Origin: Sulfurimonas sp.
Lineage (GTDB): Bacteria > Campylobacterota > Campylobacteria > Campylobacterales > Sulfurimonadaceae
Reading direction: 5' to 3'
Length of the DNA stretch: 40,496 bases
Assembly (NCBI GenBank): GCA_021648465.1
Contig: JAKISR010000017.1
Span: 1-40,496 of the forward strand
Shown: positions 1 through 6,166 of the stretch, one piece after another
How the letters are laid out: each line of letters opens with the position of its first letter
Position numbering within the stretch: position 1 is the first letter of the stretch
Translations under genes and position numbers: made by a program
Notes under the pieces: generated by a model
The model's database searches: none
Seen by the model: the letters and a program-made list of their open reading frames with translations, nothing else
Told to the model about the DNA's origin: nothing

Positions 1-40
1 TTTTTAACTGTGTTGAAAATTTAGCCATTTTCCTACTCAT
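1..40 (-). CDS. Partial hypothetical protein, N-terminus only
   Basis: An ATG at 40-38 on the minus strand opens a frame reading MSRKMAKFSTQLK that runs off the left edge. A good ribosome-binding sequence (GAGGG) lies about 8 bases upstream, so this is probably a real gene start. It is the next gene of the integrated element after the 92-373 gene. Too little is visible to assign a function. Confidence 0.45.
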   Translation of the reverse strand, partial: MSRKMAKFSTQLK

Positions 41-91
41 ATTTATACCCTCACTTTTATTGTTTAATTTTACTCTTTTGAGAATTAAACT

Positions 92-373
92 TTACAAAAA
101 GTTGTTTGATTTTCTTGGGGTAGTATATTCATCATCACTTTTTGTATCAATTATTTTTCTAAGGTTTCTGATTTTTGATATAGTTTCTTTTTGTGTTATT
201 TCTGAAAAATCAAAAAAATCAGAGATAAAATTTTGAATAGATTCTTCTCTCATTTTTTTAAAATCTGAGGTTTGAGATTTTAATGTGTTTTTTAAAATAT
301 CTAAACTCACATGTTCTAATATTTCTTCATTTTCAATTTCGCATTCTTCTAAATTAATTTCATTTTCTATCAT
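92..373 (-). CDS. Small hypothetical protein of the integrated element
   Basis: This 93-residue protein is not recognised. It is strongly charged: the first third is acidic and rich in Glu (residues 3-20), and the rest is Lys/Arg-rich and predicted helical. No membrane segment, signal peptide or cysteine cluster is visible. A start is supported by an AAGGA-type sequence just upstream of the ATG at 373. It lies downstream of the DUF4373-like gene on the same strand with a gap of about 70 bases, so it probably belongs to the same transcription unit. A regulatory or replication accessory role is possible but not supported by any motif. Confidence 0.55.
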   Translation of the reverse strand: MIENEINLEECEIENEEILEHVSLDILKNTLKSQTSDFKKMREESIQNFISDFFDFSEITQKETISKIRNLRKIIDTKSDDEYTTPRKSNNFL

Positions 374-441
374 TTCTTATCCTTGTTTTTGACTTTGTCA
401 TTATTATATTTTGCTATCTGTCTTTTTTATTTTGTTACATT

Positions 442-918
442 TTAAAATGTGACAATTGGTATTTCATCATTTATGATAAAATCCTCTTTTTTTTGAGTTT
501 TTGAGTTTAAGAGTTTTAGTTGTTGCTCTTGTTTTTCTTTTCTTATTTTTGCAGATTTCAGCCCAGCAATCCTATTTTTTTCAACCATCTCATCATATGG
601 AATCATTAAAGTAGATAAAAGTGGAGATACGAAAAACTCTTCATTTTCATCTTTTATCACCTCAAAAAAGCCGTATTTTGCTATTATTGTTTGTAAAATT
701 GGCAAGCTCACATCAAAATCTTTTGCTAATAAATCCAGATCTTTTAGTGGGTATTTATAATCAGGTTCTCGTCTTAAATTTTCAAAAAGAAGTATAATAA
801 GACCATATCCAACGCCACCTTTAAAATCATTCATTGCTCTTCTCATTCGCCTGTCTTGACTAAAATCAGCAGGGATTGGAAAAAAATGGCTATTTTTGGT
901 AGTTTTAGGAGTTCTCAT
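442..918 (-). CDS. DUF4373/Lin1244-like N-terminal domain protein (phage/plasmid replication type)
   Basis: Residues about 10-80 carry the pattern H-F-P...D...R-M...G-G-V-G-Y-G-L...L...L-R-R-E-P-D-Y, followed by a helical segment ending in YGFFEV. This resembles the N-terminal domain (DUF4373, Lin1244/Lin1753-like) of DnaD-type replication proteins of phages and mobile elements. The C-terminal part (about 110-158) is basic and coiled, with no visible DnaD domain, so the protein may be a short adaptor. An in-frame TTG lies at 930-928, but the ATG at 918-916 has a GGAAA sequence at suitable distance and is preferred. It overlaps the end of the AlpA-like gene by 14 bases, which points to coupled translation. 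A role in starting replication of the element is inference. Confidence 0.65.
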   Translation of the reverse strand: MRTPKTTKNSHFFPIPADFSQDRRMRRAMNDFKGGVGYGLIILLFENLRREPDYKYPLKDLDLLAKDFDVSLPILQTIIAKYGFFEVIKDENEEFFVSPLLSTLMIPYDEMVEKNRIAGLKSAKIRKEKQEQQLKLLNSKTQKKEDFIINDEIPIVTF

Positions 919-1096
919 TTTTGTTTCCAAGTATCATTCTGTCTATCTCTTGTACATCAAATACAGTAATAGAATTTGAAATTTTTATGGGTGTGATTTT
1001 GCCTTGTTTTGCCCAAAGCCAGACTGTACTTAATCCGCATGAGACTCTTTTCGCAACCATAGAGGCACGAATAAATTTTACTTTCTCTTCTTCCAT
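905..1096 (-). CDS. AlpA/excisionase-type helix-turn-helix regulator
   Basis: A 63-residue protein with the layout of the AlpA/MerR-like winged helix-turn-helix. After a short lead come VAKRVSCGLSTVWLWAKQGK (the helix-turn-helix and first turn), then the short strand pair PIKISNSITVFDVQEIDRMI. AlpA proteins regulate integrase expression or excision in P4-like prophages and are master regulators in many PICI satellites. Here it lies between a predicted winged-helix gene and the replication-type gene, on the integrase strand. A clear AAAAGGA ribosome-binding sequence precedes the ATG at 1096, and a TATAAT box lies at 1154-1159 upstream. DNA binding is well supported, whereas its targets are unknown. 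Confidence 0.82.
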   Translation of the reverse strand: MEEEKVKFIRASMVAKRVSCGLSTVWLWAKQGKITPIKISNSITVFDVQEIDRMILGNKNENS

Positions 1097-1153
1097 TTTA
1101 ATCCTTTTAAACTCAACTAAATCGTATTAGATTTACTTGGTTTTGATAGGACT

Positions 1154-1159
1154 ATTATA
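1154..1159 (-). promoter_or_regulatory. Candidate -10 box for the AlpA-like gene
   Basis: A TATAAT hexamer on the minus strand lies about 58 bases upstream of the AlpA-like start codon, in the 117-base spacer after the winged-helix gene. It suggests that the AlpA/DUF4373 pair has its own promoter. No clear -35 element is visible, which is usual for this phylum. Confidence 0.4.
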
Positions 1160-1213
1160 GGTATTCTTTTTTTAATTTGTTTGTAATATCTGTCGCTTTT
1201 TTGACTTATTTTT

Positions 1214-1567
1214 TTAATTATCTAAATTTAATCCTAGTTTCTTGATTTTTTCTATTGTTTCAAATAATTTGAGAGGGTCTCTTTCTATTTTCTCATTTGC
1301 TAATTCAATATCTTGGCATGGAAATTCAATATTGTACTTATCTTTTAATAAAGCTTCATCAAAAAGCTTTTTATGCTTAATCCTTGTCTTCTGATTTAGG
1401 CTAGAATTAACTCTCTCAATTAAGCCTAAATCCTCTAATTCATAAATATTTCTCCATAAATGAGCTCTTTTTAATTCATGCTCTTTGACAAAATTAGAAG
1501 TTGCAAGTACATCTATTTTTAACATTTTTATTATTATTTCTAATTGTATTTTTGTAAATTTTTTCAT
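1214..1567 (-). CDS. Predicted winged-helix DNA-binding protein of the element
   Basis: A 117-residue protein, not recognised by name. Residues about 5-55 look like a winged helix-turn-helix: IQLEIIIKMLKIDVLATSN, then a helical HELKRAHLWRNIYELEDLGL and a basic strand IERVNSSLNQKTRIK. The remainder is helical and charged. Position between the integrase and AlpA suggests a transcriptional regulator of the element, comparable in place to a repressor. The AAAAGGA sequence before the ATG at 1567 fits expression. A perfect 8-base-arm palindrome lies upstream at 1624-1642 and could be its operator. The function is inferred from fold-like pattern and context only. Confidence 0.6.
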   Translation of the reverse strand: MKKFTKIQLEIIIKMLKIDVLATSNFVKEHELKRAHLWRNIYELEDLGLIERVNSSLNQKTRIKHKKLFDEALLKDKYNIEFPCQDIELANEKIERDPLKLFETIEKIKKLGLNLDN

Positions 1568-1623
1568 TTCAAAATCCTTTTCTTATCTTTTATAATATAT
1601 TATCTTCTCTTCTCTTCTGTTTT

Positions 1624-1642
1624 ACACATGTGCAACATGTGT
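1624..1642. promoter_or_regulatory. Palindrome, candidate operator
   Basis: ACACATGT and ACATGTGT form perfect 8-base inverted arms around GCA. The site lies in the 93-base gap between the end of the integrase gene and the start of the winged-helix gene, upstream of an AT-rich candidate promoter for the latter. No run of T follows it on the minus strand, so an operator is more likely than a terminator. Confidence 0.45.
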
Positions 1643-1660
1643 TGGCTTTAGTCTAAGTAG

Positions 1661-2893
1661 CTAAAGTATATATAGCTTAGTAAGGTAATTAGACCACCAT
1701 TCCATCAATACTTCTAGTTCTTTCAAATAATCTGCTTTATTTGTATATGCCCTAGCAACTTTATTAGTGGGGAGGTGGTCTAAAGCTCGTTCCCTCGCTT
1801 CATAGCTTATATTATGCTCATTAATAAAAGTATCAATTAGACTTCTAAAAGTACCTCTGAATCCGTGTATTCGTATCTTATTACCTTCCTCTTCATTGTT
1901 AAATCCCATTCTTTGAAGTGCTCGATTAGGGGTTTCTGCACAAATTGGTAAATCTGCATAACCACTACTTTGAAAAACAAATGTACCACTTGCAAAAAGT
2001 TTTTGTTCATTTAAAATCTCAATAATTTGGTCAGTGAGTGGCATCACAAAATCATCCATATTCTTATTTTTTGCTTTCATCAAAAATCGAGGGATAGTTA
2101 AAAGTTTATTTTCTAGGTCTACTTGTTCCCATTTTAAATTTACCAAGTTATCAGCTCTCAAAGGTAGGTGTAAAACGAATTTTAAAGCGTTCTTAGTGGA
2201 ATAATTACCTTTGTATGAGTAAATGGCTTTAATAAGCTCTTTAAGAGTCTCTTCATTTGTTATTTTTGAATAGTGTTTGGCTATAGGTGTAGTAAGAATA
2301 GTTTTTTTATGTATATTCGCAATTATGTTAAATTCGCAATATCCTTTCATCGTTGAAAATTGCCATAAATTATTGAGATAGCCAAAAAGCCGGGAAGCAC
2401 TTTCAGGAGCTTTAATAGCTTTCATTTCAAGTAATTTAACAATTTCAGGATGTTTAATACTTGAAATTAGCCTACCTTTAAAAAATGGTTTTACATCATT
2501 ATCAAATTGTCCCACTTTTCTTGTGTAAGTGCTTGGGGCTAGCTCTTTCTCTTGTTTTAAAAACCACTCATTTACAACTTTCTCAAATATCCCACCTTGG
2601 TCAATTTTTAGTTTTATCTTATCTGCTTGTTTTTTATCTATTGGGTCAATTCCTTGAGATATTTGCTCACGATAAATTTTAGCTTTATCTCTGGCTAAGG
2701 TTAAAGGTACATCAGGAAATTTACCTAAAGATGATTTTCTTCTTTTTAATTTTGTTGGGCTAGTAAAGCGAAACTCCCAAAGTTTTGTACCGTCTGTTTT
2801 GATAAGTAATGATAAACCATTGCCATCTGCAAGGGTATAAGGCTTATCCTTAGGCTTTAGTTTGGAAAGTGTAACAGCTTGCAACTTAAACAT
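1661..2893 (-). CDS. Tyrosine-type site-specific integrase (P4/DUF4102 class)
   Basis: This 410-residue recombinase should catalyse integration, and with a directionality factor excision, of the element at ssrA. The N-terminus (about 5-75) is the arm-DNA-binding domain typical of P4-type integrases (LADGNGLSLLIKTDGTKLWEFRF). A core-binding SAM-like domain spans about 100-185 and the catalytic domain about 210-390. Visible catalytic residues are Arg246 (LPLRADNL), the H-G-F-R box at 343-346, His373 and the nucleophile Tyr383, all in correct order and spacing. It appears intact and full length. AAGGA precedes the ATG at 2893. The 185-base spacer between its start and the ssrA end carries clustered GGTACAT sites that may bind it or control it. 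Confidence 0.93.
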   Translation of the reverse strand: MFKLQAVTLSKLKPKDKPYTLADGNGLSLLIKTDGTKLWEFRFTSPTKLKRRKSSLGKFPDVPLTLARDKAKIYREQISQGIDPIDKKQADKIKLKIDQGGIFEKVVNEWFLKQEKELAPSTYTRKVGQFDNDVKPFFKGRLISSIKHPEIVKLLEMKAIKAPESASRLFGYLNNLWQFSTMKGYCEFNIIANIHKKTILTTPIAKHYSKITNEETLKELIKAIYSYKGNYSTKNALKFVLHLPLRADNLVNLKWEQVDLENKLLTIPRFLMKAKNKNMDDFVMPLTDQIIEILNEQKLFASGTFVFQSSGYADLPICAETPNRALQRMGFNNEEEGNKIRIHGFRGTFRSLIDTFINEHNISYEARERALDHLPTNKVARAYTNKADYLKELEVLMEWWSNYLTKLYIL

Positions 2894-2907
2894 TTAAAAT
2901 CCTTTTT

Positions 2908-2978
2908 GGTACATTTAAGAGAGTGATAAAGAAGTAATTATCGTAATGTACTAAATTATGTACCATTAGCAGGTACAT
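2908..2978. promoter_or_regulatory. Clustered GGTACAT sites upstream of the integrase
   Basis: The heptamer GGTACAT occurs at 2908-2914 (plus), 2958-2964 (minus) and 2972-2978 (plus), with a shortened GTACAT at 2946-2951 (minus). The 2958 and 2972 copies form an inverted repeat with a 7-base spacer. The cluster lies between the integrase start and the predicted attachment site. It is therefore a candidate set of integrase arm sites or AlpA/regulator operators. Confidence 0.5.
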
Positions 2979-3078
2979 TATATTGCAGTAGCTTAGACTA
3001 ACTGAGATTAACAAATGCTTAAAAAGTGTTTACTTTAGGGGTTAATTAGATTATATTGGAGTGTATAAGAGTAAGTAT

Positions 3079-3453
3079 TGGTGGAGACGTCCGGAATCGA
3101 ACCGGAGTCCAAAACCAAGCTACTCCCAACGTCTACATGCTTAGAGAAGTTGTTTAGTTTAATTTTGCTTCACACAACTTGCAAAGCTACACAAAACGAG
3201 CCTCATTGATTCTTTTTACGCTGAGACAGACGCAAAATATATCTACATAGGGGTTATACTTCGAATCCTACTTATCTAGAGTCCATAGGTGAAGCAGCCC
3301 GTCCTCTAAGAGGGGGTAAAACTTATGCTACTGCGTAAGCTGGGCGATAATCTGTATTGTTTGCGTTTAAGCAATTTTGAGCCGTGTAACGGAAGTGCTC
3401 AGTCCGACATGCAGTCAGAAGCTACTTGATCCTGTCGAAGCCAAGTCGTCCCC
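3079..3453 (-). ncRNA. ssrA: tmRNA
   Basis: Transfer-messenger RNA, which rescues stalled ribosomes and tags the unfinished protein for degradation. On the minus strand the 5' end GGGGACG pairs with the 3' CGTCTCC, followed by A and an encoded CCA. The conserved 5' GGGGACGACTTGGCTTCGAC block and the 3' T-arm (GGTTCGATTCCG) are present. The tag frame lies at 3323-3364 and encodes ANNTDYRPAYAVA followed by TAA, similar in style to other Campylobacterota tags. The length of 375 bases is normal for a one-piece tmRNA. Its 3' end adjoins the integrated element, yet the acceptor stem is complete, so the gene should be functional. Confidence 0.97.
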
Positions 3454-3462
3454 ATATTTGTA

Positions 3463-3471
3463 ATTATAGCA
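3463..3471 (-). promoter_or_regulatory. Extended -10 promoter of ssrA
   Basis: The minus strand reads TGCTATAAT, a perfect extended -10 element. Its TATAAT box (3463-3468) ends 9 bases before the 5' end of the tmRNA, an ideal distance. The upstream part of this promoter runs into the inverted repeat at 3488-3593. Confidence 0.75.
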
Positions 3472-3487
3472 AAGAATTTTAAATAAT

Positions 3488-3593
3488 CTTTCCATAGATA
3501 TTTTTGCTTTAGACAAGGCGGAAATTGACGAAGCGAACTACTGTTCGTGAGTTAATTGACAACGAAGTATAAAGTAAAAAGAGTTATGGAAAG
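3488..3593. repeat. Long imperfect inverted repeat between ssrA and tRNA-Phe
   Basis: The segment is symmetric about 3540/3541 with arms of 53 bases. The outer arms (CTTTCCATA at 3488-3496 and TATGGAAAG at 3585-3593, then TTTTTGCTTTA against TAAAGTAAAAA) match well. The middle matches poorly. The inner part pairs again as AATTGAC...CGAAC against GTTCG...GTTAATT, with one bulge and the loop TACT. As RNA or single-stranded DNA it would form a long hairpin. It carries no gene and looks like a REP- or MITE-like palindromic element, but no second copy is visible in the window. Confidence 0.7.
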
Positions 3594-3669
3594 TGGTGGC
3601 CAATCTCGGAATCGAACCAAGGACACACTGATTTTCAGTCAGTTGCTCTACCGACTGAGCTAATTGGCC
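3594..3669 (-). tRNA. tRNA-Phe (GAA), copy 1
   Basis: A 76-base cloverleaf on the minus strand. The acceptor stem GGCCAAT pairs with ATTGGCC, followed by A and an encoded CCA. The D-arm TAGCTCAGTCGGTAGAGC, the anticodon loop CTGAAAA with anticodon GAA, and the T-arm GGTTCGATTCCGAG are all present. It is identical over its whole length to the second copy 30 bases upstream in the direction of transcription, so both are probably made from one transcript. Confidence 0.96.
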
Positions 3670-3699
3670 ACGGTAAATTAGTAACAAGCCTTTAAAAGG

Positions 3700-3775
3700 T
3701 GGTGGCCAATCTCGGAATCGAACCAAGGACACACTGATTTTCAGTCAGTTGCTCTACCGACTGAGCTAATTGGCC
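3700..3775 (-). tRNA. tRNA-Phe (GAA), copy 2
   Basis: Same 76-base sequence as the neighbouring copy, with intact acceptor, D, anticodon (GAA) and T arms and an encoded CCA. This is the promoter-proximal copy. A TATACT box at 3793-3798 lies 17 bases upstream of its 5' end. Confidence 0.96.
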
Positions 3776-3792
3776 ATCTTTTAAAGAGCGAA

Positions 3793-3798
3793 AGTATA
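3793..3798 (-). promoter_or_regulatory. Candidate -10 box of the tRNA-Phe pair
   Basis: TATACT on the minus strand, 17 bases upstream of the proximal tRNA-Phe. The 41-base gap to the murD stop codon leaves room for this box only, so part of the promoter overlaps the end of murD. Read-through from murD could also supply the tRNAs. Confidence 0.45.
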
Positions 3799-3816
3799 GC
3801 TTCTAAGGACTGAAAT

Positions 3817-5019
3817 CTAGCTTATATTTTGCACCGCTTCTTTAAACTCATTACCTCTTTGTATATAGGAGTTAAATTCATCTAAACTTGACGCTGCTGG
3901 AGAGAGTAGAGCTACTTCATTATTATGTAAATTGTTATCAATTTTTGAGATGGCATCTGCCAAGTTTATACAAAATTCAAACTCTATGTGGTATTTTTTA
4001 GCCAAAAGTGAGAGCTTTTCTTTATTTGATCCAATATTATATAACTTAACACAACTATTTTTTAAGTACTCAAATAGTTCACTTAATTCTACACCTTTAT
4101 CATCACCACCTAAAATTAGATGGATATATGACTCTTTATATCTATCTAAAGCTGCTATAGTCGCATCAATGTTTGTAGCTTTTGTATCATTTACCCAAAG
4201 GCGACCTCTAGAGTCTTTTAGTTCTTCTTGTCTATGCGGATCAAGAGTAAAGGAATTTATTTTTTCATAATTAATTCTATCAAAGAGTATTTTATCAACA
4301 GCCATAGCTAAAAGAGCATCAATAAGAAAAGCACTTTTAAAATTCACTTTTTCTTTATCTATATCAAAATATATAGACAAATCACTTTCATCTTTATAAG
4401 CGATAACATGAGCTGAAGTTTTAATATTTTTATATTTATAGGGAATTATTGCAACTTCACCTTCCCTCATCATTCCTATAGGTTTTAATTTAGCTTTTTC
4501 ATATTCATCCATACTTCCATGCCAAGAGAGATGATCTGGATTTATAGGTAATAAAATATATATATTAGGTACAGCTATATTGGTGTAATGCATAGTAAAG
4601 GAGCTAGTTTCAAGTATCCATAAATTTGCATCTGTGGTTAAATCAGCTAAAGGAGTTCCAATGTTTCCACCAGCCTCACTTCCTTTGTCTTGTAAAAGAT
4701 GTTGCATCATTTGAGTTGTTGTTGTTTTACCGTTTGTTCCACTTATCCAAATTGTAAGTGGAGAATTTTTTGCAAAACAATCATATTCACTCATAAGGTT
4801 TTTTGCTTGTAATATTAAAGGATTTGATGGTGGAATTCCTGGTGATGGAATCTCTAGGTCAGAATATTTTGGATTAAATTCAGATGATGGTCTTACTCTA
4901 AAGCCATTTTTATCTTTAAATGGTTTTAAAACTTTATCATCATAAAATTTAGCATTAGGAAAAAGAGCAGTTAAAGCTTTTGTTGTTTTTCCATATCCAA
5001 AAAAAGATACTCTTTTCAT
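3817..5019 (-). CDS. murD: UDP-N-acetylmuramoylalanine--D-glutamate ligase
   Basis: MurD adds D-glutamate to UDP-MurNAc-L-Ala in cytoplasmic peptidoglycan precursor synthesis. The protein has the Mur ligase layout. An N-terminal nucleotide-binding part begins with VSFFGYGKTTKAL, the ATP-binding loop GTNGKTT is at 94-100, NPDHLSWHGS is at 160-169, and the C-terminal domain ends the chain. At 400 residues it is slightly shorter than the E. coli enzyme, as is usual in this phylum. An in-frame TTG lies at 5022-5020, but the ATG at 5019-5017 overlaps the mraY stop as TGATG and is the better start. It is translationally coupled to mraY. Confidence 0.95.
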   Translation of the reverse strand: MKRVSFFGYGKTTKALTALFPNAKFYDDKVLKPFKDKNGFRVRPSSEFNPKYSDLEIPSPGIPPSNPLILQAKNLMSEYDCFAKNSPLTIWISGTNGKTTTTQMMQHLLQDKGSEAGGNIGTPLADLTTDANLWILETSSFTMHYTNIAVPNIYILLPINPDHLSWHGSMDEYEKAKLKPIGMMREGEVAIIPYKYKNIKTSAHVIAYKDESDLSIYFDIDKEKVNFKSAFLIDALLAMAVDKILFDRINYEKINSFTLDPHRQEELKDSRGRLWVNDTKATNIDATIAALDRYKESYIHLILGGDDKGVELSELFEYLKNSCVKLYNIGSNKEKLSLLAKKYHIEFEFCINLADAISKIDNNLHNNEVALLSPAASSLDEFNSYIQRGNEFKEAVQNIS

Positions 5020-6080
5020 CAACGAATCTTTAAAGAGATAAGAGCAATTATATTAGAAAGAATAGAGATAATCCAAAACCTAACAATAATTTTATTTTCA
5101 GCCCAATTTTTCATCTCAAAATGATGATGAATAGGTGCCATCAGAAAAACTCGTTTTTTCCTTAGTTTAAAACTTCCCACTTGGAGTATTACAGATAAGG
5201 TTTCTACTACAAAGATTGCTCCAATTAGAAGAAGTAGAATTTCACTTTTAGAGATAATAGCAAGGTATCCTAAAAAGGCTCCAATAGTAAGTGAGCCACT
5301 ATCACCCATAAAAATTTCAGCAGGGTGACAGTTATACCATAAAAAGCCTGTTAATGCCCCAATTAACGCACTTGAAACTATGGCTACTTCCCCAATATTT
5401 ATATGAGGCATAAGTAGATATGAGCTTATTTTTATATGACCTGTAATGTAGATAATAATACTAAATGTAGTAAGTGCAACTATAGAAGGAACAGAGGCTA
5501 AGCCATCTAAACCATCAGTTAAGTTTACAGCATTTGAGGTTGCAATGATTACTAGTACCCAAAGAATTATCGCGTAAATTCCCATGTCAAAAATAGGATT
5601 CTTAATAAAAGGAACATATAAATCACTGTTAAAATCCGCATAAAAATATAAAAATGATGTAATAATTAATGCAGAAATAATTTGAAAAAGAAGTTTTGTT
5701 CTAGCTTTTAATCCTGCTAAATTTTCATTATTTTTGATTTTTGCAAAATCATCTTGAAAGCCGATAAGTGCAAATAAGCCAAGGGTTAAGATAGAACCAA
5801 CAGCATAAACATTAGAAAATTTAATACTGATAAGGGAAGCCAGAATGGTTGCAAAAATAAATACTATACCACCCATAGTTGGTGTTGAAGCTTTTGCTTT
5901 ATGGTTGTTTGGAGCTAATTTATTTATAGGCTGAACACTTGAAGTTCTTTGTGCCCATTTTATAAAGCGAGGCATCAAAAAAAAGGTGAAAAAAAGTGCT
6001 AAAAAGAAAGCTATCCCTGCTCTAATAGTGATATATCCAAGTATGTTAATATTTAGTATTTCTGATAACCAATATAGCAA
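5019..6080 (-). CDS. mraY: Phospho-N-acetylmuramoyl-pentapeptide transferase
   Basis: MraY transfers phospho-MurNAc-pentapeptide to undecaprenyl phosphate, making lipid I at the inner membrane. The 353-residue protein has about ten membrane segments and the family's signature loops: the aspartate pair near 110-111 (FQDDFAK), NLTDGLDG at 186-193, MGDSGS at 258-263 and the histidine-rich APIHHHFE at 315-322. The start is a TTG at 6080-6078, with AGGA about 10 bases upstream. It is the first gene of the mraY-murD pair and is transcribed divergently from gpmI across an 86-base spacer. Confidence 0.96.
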   Translation of the reverse strand: MLYWLSEILNINILGYITIRAGIAFFLALFFTFFLMPRFIKWAQRTSSVQPINKLAPNNHKAKASTPTMGGIVFIFATILASLISIKFSNVYAVGSILTLGLFALIGFQDDFAKIKNNENLAGLKARTKLLFQIISALIITSFLYFYADFNSDLYVPFIKNPIFDMGIYAIILWVLVIIATSNAVNLTDGLDGLASVPSIVALTTFSIIIYITGHIKISSYLLMPHINIGEVAIVSSALIGALTGFLWYNCHPAEIFMGDSGSLTIGAFLGYLAIISKSEILLLLIGAIFVVETLSVILQVGSFKLRKKRVFLMAPIHHHFEMKNWAENKIIVRFWIISILSNIIALISLKIR

Positions 6081-6117
6081 AGTTATAAGTCCTTATATAA
6101 TAAAAATAACATTATAG

Positions 6118-6123
6118 TATAAT
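6118..6123 (+). promoter_or_regulatory. Candidate -10 box for gpmI
   Basis: TATAAT lies 43 bases upstream of the gpmI start in the spacer shared with the divergent mraY. AAGGA at 6156-6160 is the ribosome-binding sequence that supports the TTG start of gpmI. Confidence 0.5.
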
Positions 6124-6166
6124 TGCATAAACCTTTAATATTATTAATCCAAATTAAGGAAAAACA

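Larger units (their letters stand above)
1..3078. mobile_element. Integrative element (partial) next to the ssrA 3' end
   Basis: A run of same-strand genes starts with a tyrosine integrase whose 5' side faces the 3' end of the tmRNA gene. An AlpA-type regulator, a predicted winged-helix protein and a DUF4373-like replication-module protein follow. tmRNA 3' ends are well-known targets of tyrosine integrases. The tmRNA acceptor end with encoded CCA is intact, as expected when the element carries a copy of the target sequence. The right junction should lie in or just beside the last bases of ssrA (about 3079-3110). The left junction is not in the window, and I see no second copy of the ssrA end here. 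The set integrase, AlpA and replication gene fits a phage satellite (PICI-like) or P4-like island, which is inference. Confidence 0.75.

Noticed and set aside
1..3078. Second attachment-site copy of the ssrA end inside the window
   Set aside because: I looked for a repeat of the ssrA 3' terminal sequence in the left region and found none, so the other end of the element must lie outside.
3538..3732. Reading frame of 64 residues on the minus strand across both tRNA-Phe genes
   Set aside because: It consists of translated tRNA sequence (the repeated QLAQSVEQLTEN-type peptide comes from the tRNA copies) and has no independent support as a gene.
3594..3775. Possible CRISPR or direct-repeat array
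   Set aside because: The two repeated units are complete tRNA genes with full cloverleaf structure, and there are only two of them.
3932..4270. 112-residue frame on the plus strand inside murD
   Set aside because: It is the complement of a well-supported murD sequence, with no ribosome-binding site or recognisable domain. The other long antisense frames in the window were rejected for the same reason.
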